From Hemibagrus wyckioides (Eukaryota > Chordata > Actinopteri > Siluriformes > Bagridae): a DNA stretch of 64,000 bases. A program made the translations under genes and the position numbers. Under the pieces are notes generated by a model that was not told the DNA's origin, made no database searches, and worked only from the letters and a program-made list of their open reading frames with translations. Location of the stretch: contig NC_080732.1 of the NCBI RefSeq assembly GCF_019097595.1, positions 11,116,775-11,180,774 on the forward strand. Direction: 5' to 3'. Of this stretch, positions 39,640 to 51,999 are shown in pieces. Positions within the stretch are counted from its first letter, which is position 1, and every line of letters starts with the position of its first letter.

Positions 39640-40420
39640 TGATATGACTGCTAATAGACATAGACTACAGCTCGGATTTCAACCCAATCATCCCAGACAT
39701 ACCAGTCAACAGACTTTAACCATTCCACAACTAAAAGCATGATGCCTTTGAACATGCTGACTTTGGTTGCTCTGCAGCAGACAAGAGAGTCCTCCAAAGA
39801 ATAATAAACACAGCCCAAAAAATCACTGGCTGCTCACCGCCCTCCCTGGAAAACATCGCCACCTCTCGCCATCTCAATAGGGCCAAAAACATCAAGGACA
39901 CATCACACCCAGACCACCATCTGTTTGATCTCCTGGCCTCTGGCAGCTGGTACAGGTCCTTAAATGCAAGGACCACTTGTCTACAGGACAGTTTCTTCCC
40001 AACTGCTATCAGAACAATAAACTCACACATGCACTAACATGGAAGATCAGATGTGCAATATCACTACTTGTTCAATTTATTCCTGCAGTCACTTTATTCC
40101 ATTTCAGTCTGTTACTTGTAGTTACTTCTATTTTGTGCATAGAATACGCATGGACTGTACAATATTTCAGCATATCTCAGGGGAGTAGTTATTCTCCAAA
40201 CCATTGCGCTTTATGTAAATTTGGTTTGTCATTTCTTATTTATTTATTTTTTCTTCTTAATCTTTTATTTGCTTTGTTGTATTCTCAATGTTATTATGTG
40301 TTATTATGTTACTTTGACATCAACAAAAGCAGTGTCCCAAATTTTAAGCTATACAGTGAAAATAAATGCTTTCTATTCTATTCTATTCTATTCTATTCTA
40401 TTCTATTCTATTCTATTCTA
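39640..40420 (+). mobile_element. 5'-truncated LINE 3' end with (TTCTA)10 tail
   Basis: The plus strand encodes broken reverse-transcriptase-like sequence (a decayed SDFNPIIPD-type motif near 39675). The C-terminal segment of a fish non-LTR retrotransposon follows, including NTAQKITGCSPPSLENIA (about 39809) and HPDHHLFDLLASG (about 39907), ending RTINSHMH and a stop. A 3' UTR of about 330 bases ends AATAAATGC and then ten exact TTCTA units (40371-40420). The short-repeat tail and 5' truncation are typical of L2/CR1-like LINEs. It lies in an intron of the large gene, antisense to it. Confidence 0.8.
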
Positions 40421-40479
40421 ACAACATTTCATTAATCATTGTTTTAACTTGATTGCAATGTTTTTTAAGAAACACCCAA

Positions 40480-41290
40480 AATCTACCATACAGTGCATAT
40501 TCTCAAATGAAAATGTTCATGAGCCTGTTCCTCAGTGTCTCAAGGAGCATGCAATCCATGGTGTCCAGGGTAATCTTGGAACCCAGGATTGTATCTTTAA
40601 AAAATATATACCCAACTTACTGCAGAATTAAATGTGCCAAAACTGTTCACTGGCAGGGTCAGTACTCATTATCTGGCTGCTACAGTCACTTGTATTCACT
40701 TGTGCCAATGCCAAACATTGGTTTCAATGGTGCAAGTAGCAGAAATCTTGGGTAGTGCACAATGTAAAACATGAATTTTTCTCTGATGAGTCCACCTTTA
40801 CAGTCTTTTCCACATCTAGTTATAGTGTGGAGAAGCCCCAAAAAAGCTTACAACCCAGGCTGCTGCGATCCCAGAGAGAAGAATGGGGCACACTCAGAAA
40901 TGGTTTGGGCTGCAATATCATGGCATTCCTTAGGCCCACTATGCCAAGGATTGATGAACCTTTCAGGACGACCCTGGGCACCCAGTTCAAACATTGTACC
41001 CTAAAGGTGGTGCTGTGTTTCAGGATGATGCGCCAACACATAGAGCAAGACTGGTGACAGGGTGATTTGAAGTTCAACAGTCACCAGATCTGAATATTAC
41101 TGAGCCACTTTGGGGTGTTTTGGAGGAGTGAGTCGAGGAAACATTTACCTCCACCGACATCATGTAGTGTCCTGGCCACTGTTCTGAAAGAGGAATCCCT
41201 CTGGCCACTGTTGCAGGACTTGTATCTGTCATTCCCAAGACAAACTGTACTTGCTGCAAAAGAAGGCCCTACACCGCTGTTAATATTTTA
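40480..41290 (+). pseudogene. Degenerate Tc1-like transposase
   Basis: Separate plus-strand frames carry recognisable pieces of a Tc1-like catalytic domain: FFSDESTF (about 40785), EMVWAAISWHSLGP (about 40895), FQDDAPTH-like sequence (about 41020) and SPDLNITEPLW (about 41085). Frameshifts and a stop after LEE separate them. The wording differs from the intact copy at 60507, so this is another Tc1 lineage. Terminal repeats were not found. It lies in an intron of the large gene, in the opposite orientation. Confidence 0.85.
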
Positions 41291-41471
41291 ATGTGGTCTA
41301 AAACCAGGAGTTTATATTTCATTGTCCAAGCCAAGGAGATAAACAGATGAGTTTGATGTGGTTGGATTTTATTCAAGTTCAATTCAAATTGTATATATGC
41401 AATTATATATACAATTATATTAATAGTATTGAATTAAATGTGAGACCCTGATTGGGGAAAAAAGTTCTTAG

Positions 41472-41472
<1 letters not shown>

Positions 41473-41539
<67 letters not shown>
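41473..41539. repeat. (TA)n microsatellite
   Basis: A pure TA run just beyond the Tc1-like relic, within an intron of the large gene. Confidence 0.97.
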
Positions 41540-41542
<3 letters not shown>

Positions 41543-42014
41543 ATCATTTCTCACATATTATAGTGTAATAACATAAAACTGAAGAGGTTTTATATGAGAA
41601 TTACATAATATACAGCTAGAAAATTTAAATGGCTACATAAAATAGCCTATAATACTGAAGTACATAGAAAAAAAACCAGAAACAAACAAACACTATACAT
41701 GCATAAGTATGCACCTAATTTCTCTGAAACCCCTAAATTAGTTCTGGGACAGTTGGCATCAGAAGTTAAATAATTAATTGAATGGAATCGACCTGTAGGC
41801 AATTAAAGTGTCACATGATCTCAGTATAAATAGACATGTTCCAGGAAGAACTCAGAATTTGTTCAAACATATCTAAACAAGCATTACAAAGGCCAAGGAG
41901 CTATCAAAAGCATATCCAGGACAAAACCCTGGAACTTATGCAATTTGAAACCCATTTCAGTATAATCACTATTTGCTCACGGTTGCACACAGGTAATTAG
42001 CACACAGCACACAG

Positions 42015-42150
42015 CTTATTGTTGTTTTTTGTTTTTCTTTTTAGCCTTTAGGTCTGTGTTGTCTTATGTAGCTCTATGTCTATGTAGCACCAAGGTCCTG
42101 CATCAGCTATATATGGTCAAAATGACAATAAAGCCCTCTTGACTTGACTT
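42015..42150 (+). mobile_element. LINE 3' end with GACTT tail
   Basis: The sequence ends GTCAAAATGACAATAAAG then CCCTCTTGACTTGACTT. This matches the 3' end common to fish LINE copies, with a polyadenylation-like AATAAA and a short tandem tail. Only the last 130 or so bases are recognisable. Confidence 0.6.
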
Positions 42151-43103
42151 ATTTTGTGTAGATTCATCTATTATAATCCCAGTGAAGCACACTTTAGGTC
42201 TAGGTTACACTACAAAATGGGAAAATGTTCATGTGGGTGAATATTTATTTACTGACACCTGTTTATATTAAAAGAAAAAAAACTATCCAGATGTTCTTTA
42301 GAATCTATAACATAGAGTTAAAAATAAAGATATTACCAAAACAGGTGAAAATACCACAGTCACACATGTAGAAACGCATACAAAGGTTCATCCAAAACAA
42401 GAAAATATATGAGCCCTGGATATGAGGTACTGGTAATAAAATGCATAATGATGTATTTCACCAACACACTGGCACTGTTGAGTAAGCGCTTTCTCTTCAC
42501 CTTTATGAGCTTCACTGTGTTTATAGTAGCATTATCTTGACACCATATCTAGATGAGGGACAATGAAAGAGGCATTCATTTATTATCTATGGTAACAAAT
42601 TATTTCCTGTCTATTCATTTCCGTCAAATAAAAGACTATTTGGTCTTTTTTTCATCTCGTTACTCCATTGTAATTCACACAGCTTCCTCAAGTTCCTGCT
42701 GAAACAGCAAAACAAACCCCAGGCTAAATGTGAAAGATTATCCCTTACCATGCAAGTTAGGGTGAAACTCTACACTTTTTCACACTAAACAGCTCTCCAT
42801 TGGGTGTGATTGTAAAACATGTTAAGCTACTGAATGAACATTTTGCATGGGGGCAGAGGTGGAGAGAAATGTATGTTGTATCACGTTTTGGTCATTGTTT
42901 CTGATTACATTCTGTGCAATAATGAAAACAATCCACCACCTCACAATAAAGAATGATGAGACTACCAAATATCATGGCTTATGTCACATGGATATGGTCA
43001 GCTACTCTTAACTTCAGAATCTCACTTCATTCCTCAAAATGCCTTAGAGCTAAAAACACCAAAGACAAAGAAATATATTTGCCACTCATAAAGTGCAACA
43101 TAC

Positions 43104-43127
43104 CAGCTGTTCCTCAACATGTGCATC
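43104..43127 (-). CDS. Candidate 24-nt microexon
   Basis: This is bounded by an acceptor ending CCAATAG and an excellent donor (CAGCTG|GTATGT). In phase 0 it encodes DAHVEEQL. The phase agrees with the following exon at 38357 but only with an alternative donor of the preceding exon. A 24-nt exon is weak evidence without a transcript. Confidence 0.3.
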
Positions 43128-43327
43128 CTATTGGACTAAGGCCTAAAGTTTTATGTTCACATTTCTTGATTTATTTTTTTCTCAGCTAAAAAGTGACAGG
43201 GAATAGATGCTTTATATTTTGTCTAGATCCCAAATCATGTTATGACAATAAAGTGTGGATGATTGTCACAGGGTCTTCAGGGGCTCATTTTAACAAATGC
43301 AATTGCCTGTACACACAGCAGACACAC

Positions 43328-43423
43328 AGTCCTGAGACACAGGAGTGTCGAGCCTGCAGCTTCTGCAGCCAGCAGGCTTCAGCTTCTTTCTCTACTCTAC
43401 ATTTCCTCATGGCGGTATAAAAG
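43328..43423 (-). CDS. Candidate exon 2 of the minus-strand gene
   Basis: A very good acceptor (pyrimidine-rich, ending TTAGTTACAG) is followed by an open frame encoding FYTAMRKCRVEKEAEACW and then a Gln/Leu/Lys-rich helix-like run. The phase matches the candidate first exon. The donor is placed at a GT in a GT-rich run (GGACT|GTGTGT); several other GTs nearby are possible, so the lower end is uncertain. Confidence 0.45.
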
Positions 43424-44157
43424 CTGTAACTAAGAACAGTAATAGTGTTAAGTGTGAATGTTAGCATACACTTTGGACTTAAAATGAAAAAATAGAAACA
43501 TTTAGAAGAAGACAAACATTTAGAAACTTGTTTTAGGTTCTACATAGGCCAATGTTTCTTAGTTAGCACATGGAACGGTGTATGTTAAAATATTATGAAA
43601 ATAGCAAAATGGTTTGCATTTCCATTCCTCTATTTACATGACGATGTTTTGAAGCATGTCCAGGCCAACTGTTGGACTTTAAAACTGTCTTAAATTTAAT
43701 GTTTCCTCTGAAAATCTTCAATTAAAAATATTTTAGATATTGTTACCTTCTTAAAAAGAAGTATATTTTCTATTTTTGGGGTTTTTTTATATCACAGAAA
43801 CAAATGTTTTTTAAGTGAAACCTTTAAATCTGAATGCATTTCCTATTTTTATTATGTATTTGGTATACATTTGGTAAGGTAAGCCAAAAGGTAGTATAAA
43901 TAATAAAGCATATATAATAACAAAATACTTTCAAAGTTGCTAAAAGGCAAAACAGCTTGTACGCGTGCCACGCGCACACACACACACACACACACTTTCT
44001 TCAGCCATCACACCGTCTCAGTAAAAATGGGCTACCGATTCAGTCAGGTTCGCTCAGCTGTTAATCCTGTGCAGGAGGGCGTTCTGTTTTCATTCTCCAT
44101 AAAAAGATCTTCTCGCTATTGTGGCAGCTGAAATATTTTCCTGACATCTTTTGTTAC

Positions 44158-44189
44158 CTCTGCAGCAGAGCTGAAGGCTGGAATTTCAT
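44158..44189 (-). CDS. Candidate first coding exon of the minus-strand gene
   Basis: The minus strand reads an ATG with G at -3, encoding MKFQPSALLQ plus two bases of a codon, then a strong donor (CAGAG|GTAACA). An in-frame TAA lies about 90 bases upstream, so this would be the first ATG. Its last two bases, AG, are completed by the first base of the exon ending at 43423 to give Ser, so the phase agrees. The exon lies in a CpG-rich block suited to a promoter. Against it: the plus strand of the same block also shows an acceptor and a donor, so the transcribed strand is not certain. Confidence 0.4.
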
Positions 44190-44470
44190 AGCCACTCGAA
44201 CGGAGATCAGTTCACCTCGTTGCCTAAGCGAATATCCCCAGGCCTGCGAGTCTCGCGCCCGTTATTGCCGAAGGCGATTCCTGGACGGTGAGGATCCTAT
44301 AAAACTTTTTTCATAGTTCCACAAACGTTAAACAAACCAAGTAGCTATGACAACAGATAGGGCGCGAGTAGGGAAAGCCATCTCTTGTGCACACGTGCGG
44401 AGAAACGTAATGCGCGCGTGAGGCCTCACTCTCCTGTCCTCTGCTATTCGAGCTGTGGGCATCTATTACA
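44165..44470. promoter_or_regulatory. CpG-rich block, candidate promoter or 5' exon
   Basis: This block has many CG dinucleotides (gcgcgcgtg, tctcgcgcccg, acacgtgcgg) in a window otherwise poor in them. On the minus strand it lies just upstream of a candidate start codon, which would suit the promoter of the large gene. On the plus strand 44177-44290 is also open between an acceptor-like CTGCAG and a donor-like GTGAGG, so a plus-strand exon cannot be excluded. Confidence 0.4.
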
Positions 44471-44999
44471 CTTTCAGATGGACTGCATTGTGCTTTGGCT
44501 TTTCACCTGCTGAACATAATGTCAGCTGCTGTTGTTAATTCATATGCACCTTTATAACTGTCCACAAGGAACATTTTAATAATCACGTTTTTCCTAGTCT
44601 TTGCTGACCTACATTGCCTTAAAAGGAATACTTATTTCAACTCATTTCAAAGTTCTTGTTAATATGAAATTAATATATTTTCTGATTCTATAAATTCTGT
44701 GGTGGTTTCAAACTCACTTTGATAGAACTTCATGTGACACAATGAATATAAAAAATTACAAAATTCCGTGATAATGGGCATATTCCTACATATTTGCTAG
44801 GTTAGACAGCCAATTACATGAGCCTGACTCCCCTCTGATCCTACCTCTGATGGTAGTTACTGTGAATCAATTGGACCTTTCAAGAGATAAAAAGTAGTGC
44901 CAGTGGTTCAAGAAACTCCGGGCAGAGAACATTTGGCAATGGTCATCCACAGCCATTTCTGTGTTATTAAGCTTGTGTCAGGACCTGAAGACCACTTTA

Positions 45000-46331
45000 A
45001 TGGCTACAATTTTTGTACTTCACAAAGTTTAGGCTTGTTTAAAGTATTTTGCTCTTTTTTTAAATTACACTTTTCAGAACAGCCGTCTGTTGTTCTATCA
45101 GGCACTTTGGATAAATCATTTGCAATATAATGCTAATATTGAATCAGTGAAGAATCACGTATATGAAGGTCCCTTTAACTAACACTGAAAATTACTGTGT
45201 GTAATAAATGTTTGTTTCAGAGTTACCATCATGTTATATGGTAATGTGATAATCAATCAATGACTAAAAATAAGTCAACGTGAATGAGTAAAAAAAAAAA
45301 AAAAACAGTTTCTAATTATTGATAACTAACTGAACTCTGGTCTCAGTTCTGGGTTTTCCAGTTAAATGAAACTAAACGAGTTAACAAAATGTTGTTTAAT
45401 ATAATATGGCAAGCTGACCTGAGCTGCTGTTATTTGCCCTGACAGACTTGTAATAGCATTCATCAATCAGCACTGTTTTGAGGTGTCGGGTCAAAATTAG
45501 GAAAAATTTGTGCTCTTGCGTCATACTACAGCGCTGATTCAGAAAACGCCATCATGCCTCAATTTAAGGTACAAAAGTTAGAACTACACAGCGATTGGCA
45601 GGAAGTACAGCCAATCAAGAGACCATGACTGACACTGGACAGAGAGAGAGTGAAGAAGAGAGAGAGAGAGAGAGAGAGATTCTAAGAGGAAAATGCATTT
45701 AGGATTAAAGGTTTTACATTTTGGTTTTTTGTTGTTGGTTTTTTTTTTTTCATTTTGAACAGATAAGACATTTATTTGTTTTGATGGGAAGCTGATATAG
45801 TGAATAATAGTGAATAATGGCTATTGTGTTCTGGTTGTGTAGTTAGCATTGCAACCCAGTTGAGCAGTCGTTTTATCTAGAAACCTCACAACACAATGCA
45901 AACAATTGCGTATTGTTGGGCTACATTCCAAGTTGCATACTACTGTACTAAAATGTATACCAAAATGACATTGTCATTATAATTAAAGCATATGTCTTCT
46001 CAGCGCATTCTCAGCTATGAGATCTGTGAGCTGTGTACAACAGTGTAGCTCTGGCTGACCAGTATAACTTTATATTATAGCTACATTCAATACTCCTTCT
46101 GCGAGATAACATGAAGGTGATGCTGTGTTTTGTGTTTTTATTAAATAAAAGTAAAATGCTCATTTTGACAGATTTGTGTTTTTTTTCCTCCTCCTTTTCA
46201 GTATTAGTTATATGTTATTTACCTTTTATATAATTAAAAAATATACAAATATTATCTTTTAAATGTTTTTATTTCTTTAGATGATAAATATTATTAAGAT
46301 ATTAAGAAATCTGATGCAATGTGTAGTACAA

Positions 46332-46390
<59 letters not shown>

Positions 46391-48040
46391 TATGTGAAAT
46401 TCCCTGAAGAATAATGATGTGATGTTTTTCATCATATCCCTCTCCCCGTAACTGAAGCACTGAACTGAAGTGGTGTTATTATGAAATGTCCTGTGATAAG
46501 TAGCTTGCAGTAACATTGAAATGTCATTATGTTGGTTTTATTTTGTTTAAGTAAACTATTCATTAATGTGGATGTTTACTACTGCAATTCTGTCTGCAGT
46601 ATTGTGTATTACCAGCAGTGTTAATGGCATTTAATTAGTTGCTTTTTGCAGTAGAAAATACTGCAGCAATTAAAAAAAGTGTTTAGCCTCATTCAGCAGG
46701 GGGTGCTGCTAAGAGGTTATAGCGCAGTAATCTTGAATTTTGAAAAGTGATTTTCTGGCCAGAGAATGTGTTTATTTCCTATAGTAATAATGTATTCCTA
46801 TAGCAATAAATTCATACATTTTACACTTATTCAACAAGAACCAACCATAATTTGGAAAGATTTCTGGAAGCAGTTATATATTTACTTCATAGATGAAACC
46901 AATAAGTTGAGCACTCAACTTATTTAAGTGCATGTGACTCACTTATTTTATATGTACACAATTAAAATCAACATTAACATTTAGCGGAAGCTGTTTTATC
47001 AGTTAGATGCCATGTCAGAGCTAGTGCTAATATTACAGTGCCCTGCATCTACCAGATGGTCTATCCAGTTTAGACCTATTCTAACTGTGCTTTTATTATT
47101 GATATGAATCTCCTGGCATAGAGGCAGCCGTTAAAAGAGGCTCTTGCCTGTGTTAGTAGAACCACTCTATGTGCGAAAGAAGGCTTTGTTTCTTCTCAAC
47201 ATCAATTACTGTAATGAGGTCCATTCAAGGTAACCCATCATGTAGGTTTGTAAACATTCATTATGCAGCATGACAATTTATACAAAGGTTCCTCATTCAT
47301 AATTTACAGTGTCTAGTACAAACATACTTCAGCACAAAGGCAACTAAAGGAGTCAAACAGCTGTTATGAAGGGTAGGTGCAAAACAAAGCATTTTGCTTG
47401 CAAACAGTCACAGGACATAACGGCTGCCTAAATACACACCCATGCATACACACGCATTCGCATTGTCTCTCCAGCTCTCTCTCTCCAGCCTTTCTCTCTG
47501 TTTTGGTACTGGCTGCCATACGACTTGGCCACTCGCGTTATTTTTTTCTAGGGGACGGCTTGATAAAATATGATCATTATATGGAATAGATGGTTTTATG
47601 GAAATTGTTTAGAAACGCTAAATATATTATTGCCTAAAATTATACACATAATTACTCCTCTTCCTCCACACACACAATAACACACACACACACACACACA
47701 CACCATGTTCATAGAATGTCAACTGATGCAATTTTTCATCATTTAAATCATCAAGTGATGATCATTTTGACTGATATGCCTTTATTTGACTGTATTTCAT
47801 CACAGCTTTGTGTTTGACTAATGACTTGGATTTGATGATAAGCAGCCCCTGGGACGCACTGGCCCATGATGTCTTTTTCAAAGATGGCGCCTCTGCTTCA
47901 GTGCTACTCTTTCACTTTCCTGTTTCATTATCTATATCACAAAGTGTGCCATTAGGATCTATGCACTTAATAGACCGGTTGAAAATACAATCTAAATAAG
48001 ACATCTCCTTGTGGTCCTCCACCTCTCCTCTATGACTGTC
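45000..48040. other. Gene-free, AT-rich sequence
   Basis: I see no exon with coding texture, only simple repeats (45649, 46333, 47681) and AT-rich DNA. This lies upstream of the large gene if its start is near 44.2 kb. Confidence 0.6.
46333..46385. repeat. (GT)n(AT)n compound microsatellite
   Basis: A short GT run leads into an AT run. It lies in the gene-free right part of the window. Confidence 0.95.
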
Positions 48041-48049
48041 CTTGATTGG

Positions 48050-49660
48050 TGATATGATTAAATATAGACTTGAATCTGTGTTTCCGGCTTTAGCTTATCC
48101 AATTAATTGCATGTGTAGGCATGAGAGTGGTTAATGATGTTATCTTACCTAATTAACCTGCATAAAACTCCAACCGCGGACAGTCTTGTTCATCCCTCAT
48201 CTAAGTGCTCATTACTATCATTAATGTAAAGGGGCTAATCCCGCACTACTGATGTCGGGCTGCTCAGGCACCATTAATTTAGATCGAGCTCTATTTTGGC
48301 TGTGCGCTGCAGTCATTTGTTAAAGCTGAAATTATACAGCTATCTGCAGCTGACTGCTGGTTGGGGGAAATGGCTGCCAAGCATGCTTGTTTATTTAAAC
48401 TGGCATGAAGTGAAGGTTTATTTAGTGCCTGGGAAGTGTTTTGTGAATGGACGTTTTATGGAGTTTTTTAACAGGGCTGAGTGAAGCCTGTATTTCAGAA
48501 ATAGCTTTTGTGTAGCAGACATGCTGTTCCTGTTGCGATATTACATCATGATTTACAGTTAGAATTGAATCCACAACAGTTCACTTTCATGTAACTGTAC
48601 TAACTGTGGTGTAGTATAAGAAAAAATTACTAACCAGATAGAAAATTAACCTTTAATATTTTCTCTGTCACATAAGGCCCTTCCTGTTTATAAGAATTTA
48701 ATTAAGTTAGTTACTGCAGCCAGACGTTTTGCTCCAATTTCATCAAGCTGTTACACAAGAAAATCTCTCTCACTTGCTTTCTTTTTGTGTCTCTCTGCCT
48801 GTCTTTCTTTTGCCAGCTTTCCCAATTTTGCAAAGCAGCTTCAATGCATTAACGTTCCAGAATGCGAGTGGATCAATAGCATTCATCGGGCAATGTGTCA
48901 TTTGTTAATCAGGTATTGATGAGAGTATCGACAGGAGGCTAAATAATCACAGAGCCAGCACCAGCTTTCATATGTTTCCTTAATTATGTTCTTCATCTTA
49001 GTCTACTCACTCCAGCACTCACCCTGTCGTCTACAGGTCTAACAGGCTACTAAGGGTTGTTACTAGCTTTAACAGCTGCACTTATCAACACATCTATATT
49101 GGCTACAATTGAAGGTCGCAAGCACCAGGAGTGAATTTTGGACATGATTTAATTAGGTATATCATTTGTTTCTGCTCCACAACGGCATAATTATATAATC
49201 TGACATTTCTACTACTTCTGAAAAGATAAGCATTTAGTTTTGGCTTCTCTGTGTTTGTGAGTACAGTGGATCAAGCTGATACAGCACTTGGAAGTGTTTA
49301 AACATTCTCATTCGTTGTGACAATGCCTACTGGAATCGCTACTTTCTGCCAAGCAGGAGCAGCCGCCGAGCCAGGCGCTAACCGCTAATGCATACGAAAC
49401 ACATGTGGCTCAATTACACAAAACCCAAACGCCGGCTGTGCATCTTGGTTGGGGTTTTTCATTTGAGCGGCAGCACAAAAGAGTGTTATCATCTGAACAA
49501 TTAAAACAAAACCATGTGGGGTCTGAGTGCAAACTCGCTCATTAGCGAGTTTTCCAGGCTGCCACAGTGATGTGGCTTTGTTGCTATTAGCATGTTAGCT
49601 CAGTCCTGGCAGCGTGAAGCACCAGGGTTGTTTGGGCCATGTTGTCATTCCACCATGCTC
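48050..49660. other. Cluster of conserved-element-like blocks
   Basis: Three unique, non-coding stretches (about 48050-48500, 48700-49050, 49300-49660) are richer in mixed sequence than their surroundings. They contain many TAATTA/ATTAATT and CATTTGTTAATC-type motifs but no splice-bounded frame. This is the texture of developmental enhancers in fish gene deserts. The call is inference only. Confidence 0.35.
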
Positions 49661-50090
49661 CCAGGCACACACAGCCAGTGTACATGAAGTGAAGGAAGAA
49701 AGAGATGAAAGGCAGAGTGGACCATTTATTCAATAGCACTACAAGTTAGCTGGTCTACTTGCTAGCATTGTACTCCTGAAGGTCAGTTTTGCCATCAGCA
49801 TCACTTCAGGGAGGGGCTCTGAAAGACTGCTCCCTAAATTGCAGCCTCAAATCATACCAAAACCACAACACCACCCTTCAGTCTTGCCTTGTGGATTATA
49901 GATATAGTAAGGAAATAAATCATAGCCTAGAGCAGTATCATTGCCAAAACTCATGTCATTGTCAGCATGATATTAATTGTCAGATAAAACACTCACATTA
50001 ACAGATTAAATAGTTTTTATTAGATACAAGCATCCAGGATATGCAGTGATATCTCATATATTTTATAATTGATCTATAATACCAGAAGGT

Positions 50091-50100
50091 TATTATTTAC

Positions 50101-50147
<47 letters not shown>

Positions 50148-50150
50148 TTT
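50091..50150. repeat. (TTTA)n microsatellite
   Basis: About 14 TTTA units. Confidence 0.95.
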
Positions 50151-51527
50151 TCATTTAGTTATTTTTATTACTTTGTTTAACATTTTCTTAAAATTTTCTT
50201 TATTTGGTTTGATTATTTCTATGTATGTATTCAAGGCCCTTTAGAATATACATGCTGTAAAAATTGACTTTAAAAACAACATTCCTACATGAAGCATCTT
50301 CTCTAAATGAATTCACAGATAATAAACGTCATCTTTTTATGTTGGAAAGCTGAGATTGAGGCCTCAGTAGATCAGTCGCTGCTGCTGCTCTTCTAAGAGA
50401 GCAGAGGAAGGCTGTAAGAGCTAACAGCTGATGCCAAATTCTGGTGATTGATTAAGCAAATGTTTATTTGGCCTGCACCCAGCTCTCTCTGCCATCAAAA
50501 TGTCAAAATATTTTGCCATATATTTAAGCCTGTAAGAAAGATGAAGCTATAAATAACACAGCTCTTGGTGGAGGGAAAAATACATAAACGTTAAGGCTAA
50601 TTTATTATTCATGCCTAGATTATTCAAGTTTGAAAGCTATGGTGTTGCACAGGGCTTGACTGATATTAAACCTCATATTTTTTTGAATTGCAAAAATGTC
50701 AGTTCTAGGGTTGTGTACTGTGACTGTGAGGACACAAGTGGTTTATACATTTGAAATGAAAGTGTGGTTATTGTAATTAAAGTAAATTGAAAAATCTGTT
50801 GAATACTAACACAGATGAGTTTAATGCAATGTGCTCTGCTACACAAAAAGCAAAATTATTCCTTTTTTGTAAGTGGTTTGCTCTGGTAGCTCAACCTAAA
50901 GTATGTCTTCTTTTGCTCCAAAATAAAGCCATATTTCAAACATATTTCTGTACAGCTGACCCAAAATTCACCAAAGAAACCTGCTTGCATTTCTAATCCA
51001 CCACTCCACACCGAGCGCAGTCCCATCTTTGCTGGGGTCTCTTAAAATTAACCATTTTTTAAAAAAACGTGCCTGTTCTTGACTTGCCACTTAAAGATTT
51101 AAGATTTTTTCTCATAGCTGCACTGTGTCCCAGCTTCAAAGTAGATTCTGGATATAGTACTGTGTCCAGCAATCTTTGTACTGAACTTTTATGATGTTTC
51201 CGGAAGTAACACATCCAAAAAACTGCATCTGACAAAATAATAATGGTTATCATTAGATAATATAACAATTCTTATTTTTTTTTCAACGTATTGCTGTTTG
51301 GAATGATGTTTCCCTAGCTTACTCAGTCTTAACCAGACTCAGGGCCTCTGGTTAAGACCAGTTATAAATTCAAGTGAAGTATTCAAGCTGGATAAAAATG
51401 TTTTGTAACTTCCGGTCTAGAGCATTCCAAATTCAAGATTCCGATTTAATACACTTTGAATTCACTAAGATGCAGTACAGATTATGATATTGTGTTACAC
51501 CTGTATTATTATATTCTGATATTCCAA

Positions 51528-51830
51528 TCTTTATCTACCCATTCATTTTCTGTACACAGGTGGGCAGGGAGTCTAGAGTCTATGCCAGGGGATTTGGGGC
51601 ATAAGGCAGGGGACATCCTAGACAGGATGCCAACCAATCACATCTCACACTCACACCTCCTTTTACAGACTAAGGACAATTTTGAGATGCCAATCATCCT
51701 ACAACACATGTGTGGACTGGGGAAGGAAACTGGAATACTAAGAGGAAACCACACATGGAGAACATGCAATCTCTACTGCAGAGGCAGGAATCAAGCCCCC
51801 AACACCAGAGGTGCCACTGTGCCCCAAATA
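51528..51830 (+). repeat. Dispersed fish repeat, copy 2
   Basis: It has the same plan as the copies at 395-660 and 61826-62106: CATTCATTTTCTGTACACAG, GATGCCAACCAATCACATCT, TGTGTGGACTGGGGAAGGAA, AGAGGAAACCACACATGG, GAGAACATGCAATCTC. It is the best preserved of the three copies. The long open frame across it (51456-51869) is a by-product of the repeat, not a gene. Confidence 0.7.
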
Positions 51831-51999
51831 TTCATATGTGTATTTCTTTATTTATTGAAAACCCTCTAGGAATCACCTTTTTAATAGAATCAAATTGCTT
51901 AATCTCTTATAAGTCAGGGTGGGACGTCATTGAAAGCTCAGTAATGCAGGACACTCCTTAGACATGCCCTTCTAATGTTTCTAGAGTTAACAGAGTTAT

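Noticed and set aside
39977..40435. 152-codon plus-strand frame
   Set aside because: It overlaps the LINE 3' end in another frame and finishes inside the TTCTA tail.
42685..42715. 15-18 nt minus-strand microexon (QELEEA)
   Set aside because: A good acceptor but too short to support without transcripts, and not needed for phase.
51456..51869. 137-codon plus-strand frame
   Set aside because: It lies on a dispersed non-coding repeat and shows no protein-like motif.
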